A program made the position numbers and the translations under genes. Below the pieces are notes generated by a model that was not told the origin of the DNA, searched no databases, and saw nothing but the letters and a program-made list of their open reading frames with translations. From NCBI RefSeq assembly GCF_037038585.1, contig NC_092560.1:63182049-63246048 (forward strand): DNA of 64,000 bases, given 5' to 3'. How positions within the stretch are numbered: position 1 is the stretch's first letter; every line of letters starts with the position of its first letter. This document shows, in pieces, positions 33,792 to 46,200 of the stretch. The DNA comes from Patagioenas fasciata. Lineage: Eukaryota > Chordata > Aves > Columbiformes > Columbidae.

Positions 33792-34238
33792 TCAAAGCCT
33801 TCTCCCTAGGCAGTGCACATCTGTTTGTGAAATATACCTCAGACTGGTCTTTCTGCCAGGTGTTTCTCCGGGTGTTGAGGCAGCATCTTCATTAGAAATA
33901 TCAAAGTAGTAGTGTGGTTGGTACAACACTACTGATGGTTCTGCCTTGCCTGTCTCTAGTGTCTCCGGTATTTGATAGGGACAAGATTCATCTGCAAAAT
34001 GAGAAGAATAAGCAAAATTTTCAAACCAAGTGTGAGTCTGAGGTGTAGGTGTGTGTGTAAAGGCTCTCTCTTCATTTTCACTAGGATAAATCCAGGAAGA
34101 ATTGTGATCAGTCTTCGCTTCTGTTGGTGCTGAAGACAACTGGCTCCATGGATGCAGTTCCTGGGTTTCAGCCTTATTGTCCACTGCTAGCATGTCAGGA
34201 ATGCAGTCACTTACTTTCAATACTTTCTCAGAACCAAT
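33792..34238 (-). CDS. OSMR: OSMR terminal coding exon: cytoplasmic tail
   Basis: Acceptor cttgtag above 34238, stop TGA at 33794-33792. 148 residues beginning [16 protein letters not shown]. Contains [11 protein letters not shown], whose Tyr (codon at 34008-34010) aligns with the Shc-binding Tyr861 of mammalian OSMR, and TSLRYISQ, a YxxQ STAT3 docking motif (Tyr codon 33834-33836). The protein stops ten residues after YISQ, whereas the human tail runs about 55 residues further. Confidence 0.95.
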   Translation of the reverse strand: MGSEKVLKVSDCIPDMLAVDNKAETQELHPWSQLSSAPTEAKTDHNSSWIYPSENEERAFTHTPTPQTHTWFENFAYSSHFADESCPYQIPETLETGKAEPSVVLYQPHYYFDISNEDAASTPGETPGRKTSLRYISQTDVHCLGRRL

Positions 34239-37200
34239 CTACAAGAGAAGCATAAAACAAAAAAAATTACTCAATGAAAGAAGCCCAAAGTAAAGGAAAG
34301 TGATTAATTAAAGCACTTCTAATATGGTCTTATAAATTCTTTTGATCTGGATTTTTCAAAGAACTGAACAGAATTTGAAGGAAAACAGGTACAGAACATT
34401 CAATAGAAGGTGTATTTTATGTGTAATTTATAAGACTGTTTATTTAGAGAGTTCTTTTTTAAGTAAGTTCAACATGACTATATTTGAAGAAGGAACCATA
34501 TCCCTCTAAAGACTTTGCCAGGTTTCTGATGTGTGCAGTTTTCAGTCTGAACCACTAGCAACCGGGAGGCAGCAGCACGGGCTGTCAGGTTGAACATCTC
34601 CTCTCTCTGGTGCCAGAGTTCTGTGCGCACCAGCAGCAAAAAAAAAAAGCAGCCCCACATGCACCCACCCTCGTTTTGCAACCCCCTTGCAGACAGCACG
34701 GTGGCAGCAGCAGCTCCCGAGTCGAAGGGCCCACGGGAGGAGGTGAAGGACTTTTGCCGGTCCCTTCCTCCCAGCCAGATGCCCCTGCACCCTCCCAAGG
34801 GACAGCCAGTGCATCACCACTGTGCTCCACAGCAAAGGAGCTCGTGGGGCAGGAGGAGAGGACAGGTACACTCCACAGGCTGCAGCAACATGTGGTATTG
34901 TCTGGTCTGCTGTGTTCAGACGGTGCTGGGTTTTGAACAGCAGTAATCCTGGAAGAATTGCCTGCTGTATGAAAGATTTAATTTATTCTCCAATTATGCT
35001 TTGAATTTTTGCAGTAACAGGCTGCAGAATATACACTGATCACTCAGAGTCACGTGAACATGAAAAGGAGAATTACTAAATGATGACAAATTATTTTAAT
35101 TTCTGCAGTTTTAAATGTAGTCAACACAAGAAAAATATTTTTCTCATACTTTACTGATCAAACGGAAAAATTAAAAATACTAGGTTTTCGGTGGTCTTAC
35201 CTTAAATTCTTTGAAAGACAGCACTTTGCTCTTGTTAGGGCTAGGTATTACAGGACAGCAGCAGTCCTTCACCCTGAAAATACAAAAGCAAAACAAATTA
35301 GGTTTTTACGTTTTCTCATCAAAAAGAAAAAAAAAATATCAGCAGAAGCCACATGTAGATGTGTACAGAAACAGCAGCAGATGATGAGTGTTTCAGAAGT
35401 GCCACAAGCCAAATACAACATCCACAGAGCCAGACAGCCAAAGGAAAAAAATGAATGAGGCCTTACAACAGGCTGGAAGCAACAAGCTGCAGCTGTGGTT
35501 TGTGAATTACGCTGGGTACATTCTCTGTCTACAACAGAAAAATGCATTATAATAACTTACCAATTCAATTTCCAGTGGCATATAGCTGCTACCAGTGATG
35601 GAACTATCACTAGCAAGACTAGAAGGTACAGCATGTTTGCTGTAAAAGAAAAATACTTTAAAAATTTGTTTTCAACTTTGAACCTGTTGAAGTCAATATA
35701 GCCTGAGTTTCTGGGACAAAATTAACATCAAACCCACATTGAATACCTGCCATTAACTCGGCAGTAAAAAACACTGTGCTTGGTGATTGCAGGATAGTTA
35801 TGCTGGAAGTTCTGGGATACAGCTGTAAATCTTTGGACCTTGATTTCCTTTACCAAAATAGAATTATTACTAGATTGCTTTTAATTTGCCCTCATGTTGG
35901 CATCTTAACTACAAGGGTAAATTTCCGGAAGTTAAGACAATTATAACCTCACTCAACTATTTATTTTAGGTTTTTTTCTCAGGTCCCCAAAGACAAATTT
36001 TTATCACGAGATACTGACAGAACATCTGTACCTCCAACATGGATGGACTATAGCAAGACAGACACTACACAAGTGTTCATGCTCTCCTAGGATTTATGCT
36101 GACACAAGAAGCTCATTAGTTCTTTCTGGCTGGAAAGCGCAGCCTTGGGCTACATTTTTCATGAACAGTTGAGGCACATGGGGAGCAGCGGTTAGCACTC
36201 ACTTTCCCCCTTGCCCTATGCCAGTGAGTTTGTGTGTCCCCACCACACACCACAGCAGGGAATGGGCACATGTTACGTTTTCCTTTTATCTTTTCTGGGT
36301 CAGTTAAGCCCCCATTTTGGTTCCCTGCATGGTTGTACAAATGCCTGTGCCTGTGCAAGAGGAGGCTGGAACACAAGAGCTGGAACACAGGTGCAAGAGG
36401 CAGAACCATGAGGTACCATGAGGATTTAGACACTGTTCTGCTGGTTAGCCCAAAACATGAAGTCTCCTTGCATGAGCCAATTCTTCACTCTTTCTACTTC
36501 TCACTCTCCACCTCCACCCCTAAGAAATTTTTCAAAACCAGGCATCTGTGATTTGGATCTTAAGTTTCACAACCATGCCTGCTGAGAGGTATTTTCAAGG
36601 GAACAGAACTACAAGCGATTTCCTCTTCTGCTTTGATGATCAAATCTGTCCAGTTATCAAACTACAATGCTCAAGCCAACAACCCTTTCCTATTGACATA
36701 CAAAGAGGTTAACTGGCAATGGATTTAAAGACTGATGAGAATACGAATCAACATTAGAAGTTCAAGAGTCCATACAGAAATCACCTGTTTGCACACAGGT
36801 CTGTAGTTTTTCCCATATCAGAAAACTAGTTAAATCTTAATGCAAGTCTTCATACATCCTAGCAAACAGGACTCACTAGTCATGCAAATGTGCACATAAT
36901 AAGCTACTGCCCAGAAAGATATAAAATTTAAACAGGATGTAGAATTATTTTCATTCTAAAATAAAAAGCACAGCTACTTAAAATTATCAAAATATCATGT
37001 TGGTATGCACATTTTGTTTCTCAGTTGGGTCCTTTCTCAAGTGGGTGCTGCTGTGGCAAATGCACTCAACCCCTCCTCAAGCCAAAGCACCAGCAGTTTG
37101 GTCCAGGCTCCAGAGGAGGGAAGGGCCTGAGCCACAGACAGGCCAAGAACTCCTTCCAGGAGATCCACAGGGAAGCAGAACTGCACACTGGACACCGGTA

Positions 37201-40200
37201 ACTTGTGGACACAGGGAGTCTCGTGCATACTTTTCCTACTGTGCAATTTGACTACAAGTCAACCACTTTATTCTATAAATACGACAGCCTGGATGAGCTC
37301 ACTTTGAGACCTCCCTGCTAAATAAGTGAGCTGTATAGCAATGGTTTTATTACTCACAGGTCAATGGATGAGCCCAATTCAAGCTCAATATTAATCATTT
37401 AGCTTAAGTAGATGCATACTAAATGGAATGAATTTTTTAGAGATATAAGGTTGTATGATCTTCCGTATTCTCTTTGCTTCATGTTACTTAGTAAGCTGGA
37501 TTTGCTAAAATTTTAAGCTGTAAAGTTCTGATCATATTTACCAAAAGCAACTACAAATTACACTGAACACTTGCAAGGCTTATTTTGCACTTCGCTGAGA
37601 AGAAAGGATTTATTCAGACCAAACAGTATCTGCAAGGTTATGGACAATAAACAATGTCTACAGCTGAACAAAACAATGGCCTATATGGAATCAGAGAAAA
37701 AGATCCAATGAGAAGCAAGAAGACCTCAAAGTGAAATATTGCTATTGGACTGAATCATCGTATGAATAGTTTGTAAACATGTAGAAGTCTATGGTTTTCT
37801 GTGCTCAGTTGGACCTCTGCACAGGTACCCAGTTCAAGCCAGCCCTCCTGCTATTCTACTCCATTAAAATTTCTTTTTTCTTTTTCCTGGGAATTCTGTC
37901 TCCTGAAAGTCTGCTCTGCATACAGTTATGGACCTCGCCTGAAAGTTTGCCACTGGATCTTTAAACATAGGCTCCAGAGTGAACAGTTATCAGGGAGGAA
38001 AGACACCTGAAAGTTTGCTTTGTGAATGGACACAGGCGCCTGGAAAGAAGGTGAGCAGCATTTGGCTTGGCATATTTCCACCATGCAGTAAATAATAGAG
38101 TGAACCTGCCACTGAACTCTTTTAAGTCGCGCTTCTCTTTAAGAAAGCTAAACATTGTTCTGCAGCAAGCAGAACTTCGTATTACTCCCCCGTGACAGCT
38201 GCATTGATTTAAATGTTTTCCCTTGAGAAAGGAAGATGATTCTAACCTCTGAAATCATGTCATCCTTCTGCCAGAAGACAAATTTTCCACAGCCAATACT
38301 CACAGTTGAATGGTGTATCTATGTACATGAAGTTCACAATGGGAGTCTCTCCTCCACCTGTATATGCTTTAACTGCTAGTTTGTATTTTGTGTTTGACAA
38401 GAGGTGTTCCACGGTGTATCTCTTTTCTTCTGGGTTTTCAATTGTGTATTTACATAGCACTGAATTATCTAAAATGAAACAGATAAGATAGCATCCCAGA
38501 ATCATTTGGGTTGGAAGGAACATTAAAGACCATCTCATTCCAGCTCCCCTGCCATGGGTCAGGACACCTTCCACTAGACCAGGCTGCCCAAAGTCCAGGC
38601 TGGCCTTGAACATTGCCATGGATGGGGCATCTGCAGTTTCTTTGGGCAGCCTGTTCCAGTGCCTCACCACTCCCACAGGAATAAAATGTCTTCCTTACAT
38701 ATAATCTAAATCTCCCTTCATTTAGTTTAAAACTGTTACTCCTTTTCTTATCACTATAGGTTCTGGTAAAAAAATCTCTCTGCATCTTTCTTATAAGCCC
38801 CCTTTAAATATGAAAGATTGCAGTAAGGTGTCCCCAAACTCTTACAAATCAGCTTAACTGAGATCACTAGACCACTGAAATGACAGACAAGTTGCAACCC
38901 ACTTTCTCTGTAATTTGCACACTTTCTTCTGAGAAGGATGATGCATCCTGACTCATCATTACCACTGGGCTGAACTCACATCCCCTCTCACTGCACTGTA
39001 CACAGCATTGCCCATCCTCTGACAGGTCACCTAATAACTTGCTGCCAAAAGCCGCAACTGTTTATTTTAGAGGTTTTTAACAGAGTGATTTGGGTTTTGC
39101 CATTTCCTTTTTCTCCAGAATTGCTTAGCCCTTAAGCTGAGGTCAAGTTCGTTGAAGATAATTGAAAGCAAGAAATGTCTGCCTAAAAAAAAACGTATTT
39201 TGCCTCACTATTGTGCAACTTCCAGACCCCAGAGAGAAAAGGGTTCGCTTATTCCTTCTCAGTCACACCCCTTGTCTGCTAGCTCGGACAAACTGGGAAG
39301 CAGGAAGTCTTTGATTTAAACCTTGTAAAGTCTAACTGGGATTACTTGCAGAATTATGGTACTTCTATGGTTACTTTAGTTCTGACAGAACCTCGTACAT
39401 AAGCCTCCTTCAGTCCAAACTAAGCTTTTTAGCCTAGTACTAATCTAATCAGCAGAACAATCTGACACAGGGTATGACCCAACTGGAAGGAGAGGAAAGG
39501 GGAAAAAAAGTATCCTTGAACATACTGGAAACAACTGAAGATTATAATGGAGCAAAGTCATCTGGAGCAGTTTTGAGTGCGGACCAAGACAACCAGACAC
39601 AAAAGATTAAATGTGGCTTTGTGCCACCCCACAGCTCAGTTCTGCTGAAGGAACTCCACTGTAGAGCACAGCCACAAATACTTTCACTACGAAAGAATTT
39701 AAACACGGAATTTACACAGTCCTCCAATTCTGAAATAAATAAATCATATCCCATCTGTTTCGAAAATACCCCAAATTCTAGTAAAACTAACACACTTCCT
39801 GTGACTCTCATCCAAGTAGACCACAAACAGATGTTTTCAAAATTCATCCAGAACTCAGATCACAAGAGGCAGAAACTTGACTCCACCTTAGAGTAATGCA
39901 AGAATCCTTTCTGGAGCTTACACTGGAGTTAAAAGGAGCTATGGACAATGGGACAGGGGCTATAAATCTGTATAAAGCCACAACCCACTTCTACCCATTA
40001 GCACTTCAAGCATGAGTGGGGAATCAAAACCAGCAGGTGTTGAAGTCTGTGTCTTGCCTAACAAGCCAATTTGCCTGTCTGCTGTGAACTTTCTAGGAAG
40101 CTCCAATATCAGCAACCCCACTAAGTCTTCCACCTATATCAACAACACAACTTTCTAAATCCCAGAGCTCAGTTACCTGGAAGAACATGCTTTCTGGATC

Positions 40201-43200
40201 CTTGCAAACTGCAGACCTCTTGTATAGGTGACACATAAACATGGTAGCCTCTTATAAAACCAGACTGTGACTCATCTGTGGGATAAGAATCCCAAGATAA
40301 AGTCACTGCATTGAAAGTCAGTTCAACTTTTTCCACCTTAGGGTCAAACAGAGGAGCTGAAAGAAAGGAAACTCAAGTTAAACTTGCCATTATACTTCAA
40401 AAATGTTTATCTTCTCACTTGAAAGATGTGTAAATTCCCATGCGGTATTTCTGTTTACATCTTGGTTTTATTTAAAAGCTGAACAAAGCCAAAGCATTCC
40501 ACAAAAACTGTCAACTTCATAGAGCCTTCACACAGTCCATGTTGTACACAAAGCAGTGACTTCTAATCACAGCTTTGTTTAGCTGTTCTAATTAACATGG
40601 ACTCTACCTCGTCAGTGCACTAGTCAAATATCCTTGATGTAGGGCCATGTACATTGTTGTGTGACTTTTAAATACTTCACTGCTGATACAGAAAGAAGAT
40701 GGAAAGTACATTTTTATCTAGTTGCAGGAGGAAGGCTATGGAATTCTTCCGTTTGTGACAGAATAATTTAGCAAATGCACAAACCCTAAATATGTTGCTA
40801 ACTTACGTAGCTCCCTGAGATAACCAGTCTTCTTCTTCAGTAAGGAGACTCTATTACCAACAGATCCATAGATGCGGAAGCTGTATCTCACCCCTGGAAC
40901 AAAAGCAGCTAGAAAACAGTGGAAATGATTACAAAAATAGGTTGTGGTTTGTCTTTTGCTTTTGCTTTTACTTAATTGCTTTCTACAAAGGTCTATAATC
41001 CATTAGAAATCTTTTTTATGTGCTATTGTGCTATTAAAGCCACTGAAGGAGACACAGACTAAAATTATGCATCTTAGGATGCATAATTTGAATTGTATGT
41101 ATTTATTCTGTCTGAAAGACAGAATTGAGGGGGTGCTTGAATACATGTCTGTTGCTCTAGAGTATTCACACATATATTCACATATATATTCACATATTCA
41201 CACATATATATTCACACATATATTCACATATATATTCACAATATACTGAAGGCATCAAAGAGCAAGATAATTTAATTTCTATTCCTGGCACCGGCAAAGG
41301 TCGTGTTTCAGACTGTTTAATGCAGACATATCAGGATTCCATGTTATTGTCACTGCCATCCACTCACATTTGGATTAACCAACTGCAACCCACTGAAGAA
41401 CTGGACAACATTTTTTCCATGTCTGACCACACTCTTCTCAGTGAGGAGGCAGGTTCCTATGCATATGTATGAAGTGCAGTTCCCCTATTGCACATTTAAA
41501 TGCATTCAGTCAAATTTTGTTCAAATATGCTTCATTCCAAAGTGAGCTCTCAGCTCGAGAGACCCAAGGAAGACTATATTCTTGCAGCTCTGGAGCATAT
41601 CAGAGCAACTTTCACACAGTCAGAAAGGACTTAGGTGTACTGGCCACCACTGGGACAAAAACACAACTGGTCCTAAGCAAGGACAGATGCTGAGACACAT
41701 TATTTGTGGCACATTGTCAGCACTAAACCTCTCACTATGCAGTGGGTGTTAAATTGCCCAAATCTAAACTTCTGACCCATGTTACAGACAAGGCAAAGCT
41801 CCATTTTGCATCTGTCCTGCTAAAAGATTTTTAACTTCTTCATTAACCTCGCCATGCTCCTTAAAGATGTTACTACAAACTACTCAGAAGACTGTTTTTC
41901 TAAAATACTATGCTGACTTCCAAGACTTAATGGTGCTGGCACATTTGTGGTGTCTAATTCATTTACTAGGCAAAACATGATGCCACATGCCTTTGAAGAA
42001 TTACACCTGCACCACACAGACTTCAATATTCCGCAGGATCTGTTTTATAAATTCAATTAATGTCCACAGCATAAATGACTGCTGCACAGACATCAGAAAT
42101 AAAAGCTGTTTGGCTTTCACCTGAGTTGATCAGAGCACTGGAGGTGTTGGGCCTGAATCTCTTCCACTGCAAATCACAAGGCTGCAACGTCGGAAAGTTA
42201 CACCAATCGATAATGTAACTGTCATACATATGTCTGGGATCCCAGGAAATAAAAATGCCATCATCTGTACCATTAATCTGTTCTTCTTGAAGCTCTGAAC
42301 CACTGAGCTCTTTTTCAGTGCCTGAGAACAAACAAAACAGTTTCTATTACTTTCCTGCATGAGATCTCAGATGAAGATCAATATAGTTTCTATCCTAAGC
42401 TATTAAAACAATAATAAAATTGTTGTATTCCCTCACTATAAGATGTACGGGCTCTTTCACATGGTGAGAGCTGATCTCTTTGTATGCTGAATCTGATAGC
42501 TCAAAAAACATCCAGTAATTATTACTATATGTTAATAAAAGTATCTCAACTGCAGAAACCTGGAGTCATAAGCAGAAAGTCACAAGAGGTTAATCACACA
42601 CAAAGAGTTCCCTGGCTGCACCTTCACGGTACCCACCAGAGGTCTGAAGTCCTAGTTTAAGGCTAAATGTGTTCTGCTCTGTGGATGCTCTCCACGGAAA
42701 ACAGACTTTGTTACAGGGGATGGATCAAGGCATTTAATAGACATACAGTTACCACCCTATATGCAAAAATACAGCAATAATTTCCAGATAGCAGTGATGT
42801 GCAATAACAGGCCAGGTTAACTGGTTCCCCCAAGGTGATAAATTCTCACTCCATTTACAATAGGTGGAAACAAAACTCTCATAATGGGTGTCTAAGTTTA
42901 GCTGAAAATACTCCCACTGTTACCTGTACCTCTAGGGATGATCAATACTGAAGGAAGTGAATAATTAACATCATTCTTTGCCATGATACTGACTCTGTAG
43001 GAATGGTTATCAATCGAAATCCTTGTGCTATTGCAGGCTGATGAAAAGGACATGCGTTCAAGCTTAGAGGCACCTTCTTCTTTTTCCCAGGCTACTTCAT
43101 ATGAAATACTTCCTCCATTTGCTCGAAAACCTGGTGCTTGCTGAGGAAAAAATTATGTGAGTAGACACCAATTACTCAGTAGATTTTGCTGAAAATATAT

Positions 43201-46200
43201 AAGAGAAGTAATTAGAACTTTAAACAACCAACTGGATGTACTATTTCTGTTGGAGTATGAATATTTGTTTCCAAACATGCATATACATACTGGTTGAAAT
43301 GGAAACAGAAATCTCAGTAGGGGGATTTGTCATGTTATAACGCTTACAAAAACAGATGGATATGTCTGAAATGCCAGGACGGCATACCATCATACAGCTA
43401 CATACATTCTGAAATATGTTATATATAACATTTGTCTTAGATTTTTAAAAGACATTTTCATACTGAATTGTTATTAAGTGCACACAAACTTGTTAAAGTT
43501 CATGGGAGAAGTTTCGAGGTCCTTTTTGAAGGGTTTTGCTTCCATTTCTGTACCCATGTCTCACCTTCCAGAACAAGGTCACATTCCGCCCCCCCTGAAC
43601 TTGTGTTATTTCTCTCCAAATGTCCAGTTTCCCTGATGGAGCTGCAATAAATAAAACAAAGATGCTCTAGGTGCACAAAGGGTAAACTGTTTAATTGCTT
43701 CCTCCCATTTGAAGAAATTTCACCCCCAAAAGCTCTCTTTCCCCATCATTCCCGGGTCTTGCCAAAATATCCTTTAACTTTATTCTTTCTTTTTTCTTTT
43801 TCTTTTTTTTTCTTTTTTCTGAATGAATGTCTGGTTCATTTCCCTAGAAAAGTTTTTCTTTGCTTGCAGTTCCCAGGTGCTTGTTACCACCTCTGCACAG
43901 TTCCTGCAGCCCTTGTAGAACACTGTGACTCAGTCCGTCCATCCTCCCAGTCATCTGCATTTCCCACTGCACTGGATGAAATGGCAGAGATTGGCAGGTA
44001 GGATGAGAGTTGTTTAACAAGCCACCTTCTCAGAGTTCACTTAGCATGCTTCTCATTTTAGGCATGCAACAGGCCTCTGCTTTAGCTACACAGCAGAAGA
44101 GTAGCAAGCAGCAAACAGGTGGCAAGTGAAGAATATCCTTCAGTCTTCCCTTCTTGATAGGCTAGACATACCTGCTTCCATTGTTCTGATGGTCTGCGCT
44201 TCACTCCATTCACTCCACCTCCAGAAATGCTCAGCTGCTGCACAGTGTACTCTAGCTGTGTATTCAGTGTATGGCTGCAGTCCACTCAGGGTGATGCTGG
44301 CATAATGGAGGTGTGAGTCCGAGCTATTATGCTGCAAGACACAAAAAATGAACAGTCAGAACTCAGTTCAACCTAATTAGCAAGATATTTTTTTCTGAAA
44401 AAAACAGTTCTTCCTCTAGATCCTGTGACAGCCAGTTAAGTCTGAATCGGAAAAGATAACCATGGAACAACAGAAAAGAAAAAAAAAAGGCACAACACCC
44501 AAAGCCTGGGAGATCCAAAAAGAGGTCTGCAAGCTGTGTCTGTGTAACTGTCTGAGTAGGAGTCACTAACAGTCTGCCAAATCACTACTCTTTACTTCAA
44601 GGAGGGAATTTAGTGCGATCTTACCCTCACCAAGTCTGGGTTTCTTAGTTCATGTAAGCAGAATGCTGTTCCAGCTCTATGCTCAGCAACTACAGCTCCC
44701 TTTTCTTCCTATTTTTTTCTCAGCCTTTTCCACCACTCCTCCTTAAGAGGCAGGGCGAGTTCCAGTAGGAGTTGAAAATGGAGCATGCATTAAGCCTCTC
44801 CTCTAAACTGTTTTCTGCAATGGCCAGCTGTGGCAGCCACTTGATCTAACAGCTTGAGCAATACTTAAGACAGAACACAGTTTGCTCCTGATCTTCCTAA
44901 TCACTTTTAATGTGCTAGAGGCAAGCTGCCCTCACAAGAAAAGGGCTACAGAGAAACCACTGTGTGTATGCAATGAGTCAATCAACACCATTGCTTGTGA
45001 AAGCAGTGGAACAAGACAAGGACTCTACTCGAATAATCTTCAAGGACATGGAAGAGGATGGGAAGAAAAACTCTTGTGGTGTTCCCTAACTAGAAAACAG
45101 ACACAGTCCATCAAGTACAGTCAATAGTAGACAGCTCCTCGACTAATATAAAAAAGCCTTCAACACACTGATCCACCACTTGTAAGATAAGGAGTCATAA
45201 AAACGTGACAAATCAAGATTAGCGAAACCTAACAGCAATTGTAAGTCACATCATTATTTTCATTTAGTTCAAAATCTCAGAACTGATCCAGCAGAGGACA
45301 GAGACACATATGCAGACAAGCTGCACTGTACATTGCAGCCAGCAGTCTGGGCAGTAAGAATTCATGCCAGCAATGGCTGCCCATGTGGGCCATATAATCA
45401 CTGTACAGTTTCAGAGTAAACAAAGCCAGAAAACAGACACATCAATGCACTCAGAAGATTTAGAGTGTACTCATAGTGCTGAGGAATTATTATTTAATAT
45501 CATGTCAAAAAGATACTTGCTATGTTTTTGTGTGTGAAATTCAGGTTTCATACCAGTTCTACTTTCCCATCAGGTTGGACCACTTCAGTCTGACAAAAGA
45601 GTTCAAATCCTTTGTTTTGATATTTCCAATATAATGTGATTTCTGTATCTCTGCATTCTTCCCACAGCTGGAAAGGTGCAGCAGGATAAACTGCCAATGG
45701 AAAATCTGAGTTAGCTATTGTCAAACATAAAATATATGCAAAAGTATTTTAAGGTATTTTAGCTGAGTAGTAAAAACAAAAAATACAGGTTTTTCAGCCA
45801 GTTTAGGAGAAGCAGACATAAATTAGTAAAAATTAATTTCAGAATGTAAATGTTATACAAGATTTAAAAAACCCATTGTGCTGACTTGGAAATATTTTAG
45901 AACATCATGAACAAAAGAAAGAATCAGAGACTTCTAGTGCAAATCCAGTAAAATTCTGTAATCCAGGGCCTGTCAAAGACTCCTGATGCAGCATGGTGAG
46001 TAAGTAACATTTGCCAAATTTTTACACCTCAGAGTTCACCCTCTTCTCCAGAAATTTTATTCATAACACTTACACTGACTCCTGCCAGCAGTTACCCTCT
46101 GGTAAACAGTGACAGTGCTACTTTTTCCAAAGATTTCTGAGATCCTTTGCTGGTATGCAAGCAGTATTCAGTGAAAACAGTAGATCTCAAACTCTCCCAT

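Larger units (their letters stand above)
40909..42120 (-). other. OSMR intron 11 with hairpin and AT minisatellite
   Basis: Holds a perfect 12-bp-arm hairpin at 41062-41089 and, 75 nt away, an ACATATATTCAC-type tandem repeat. The rest is unremarkable. Confidence 0.8.

Noticed and set aside
34478..34946. Several overlapping frames of 80-118 codons in OSMR intron 16.
   Set aside because: Simultaneous openness in many frames on both strands points to GC-rich composition rather than coding; kept only as a composition finding.
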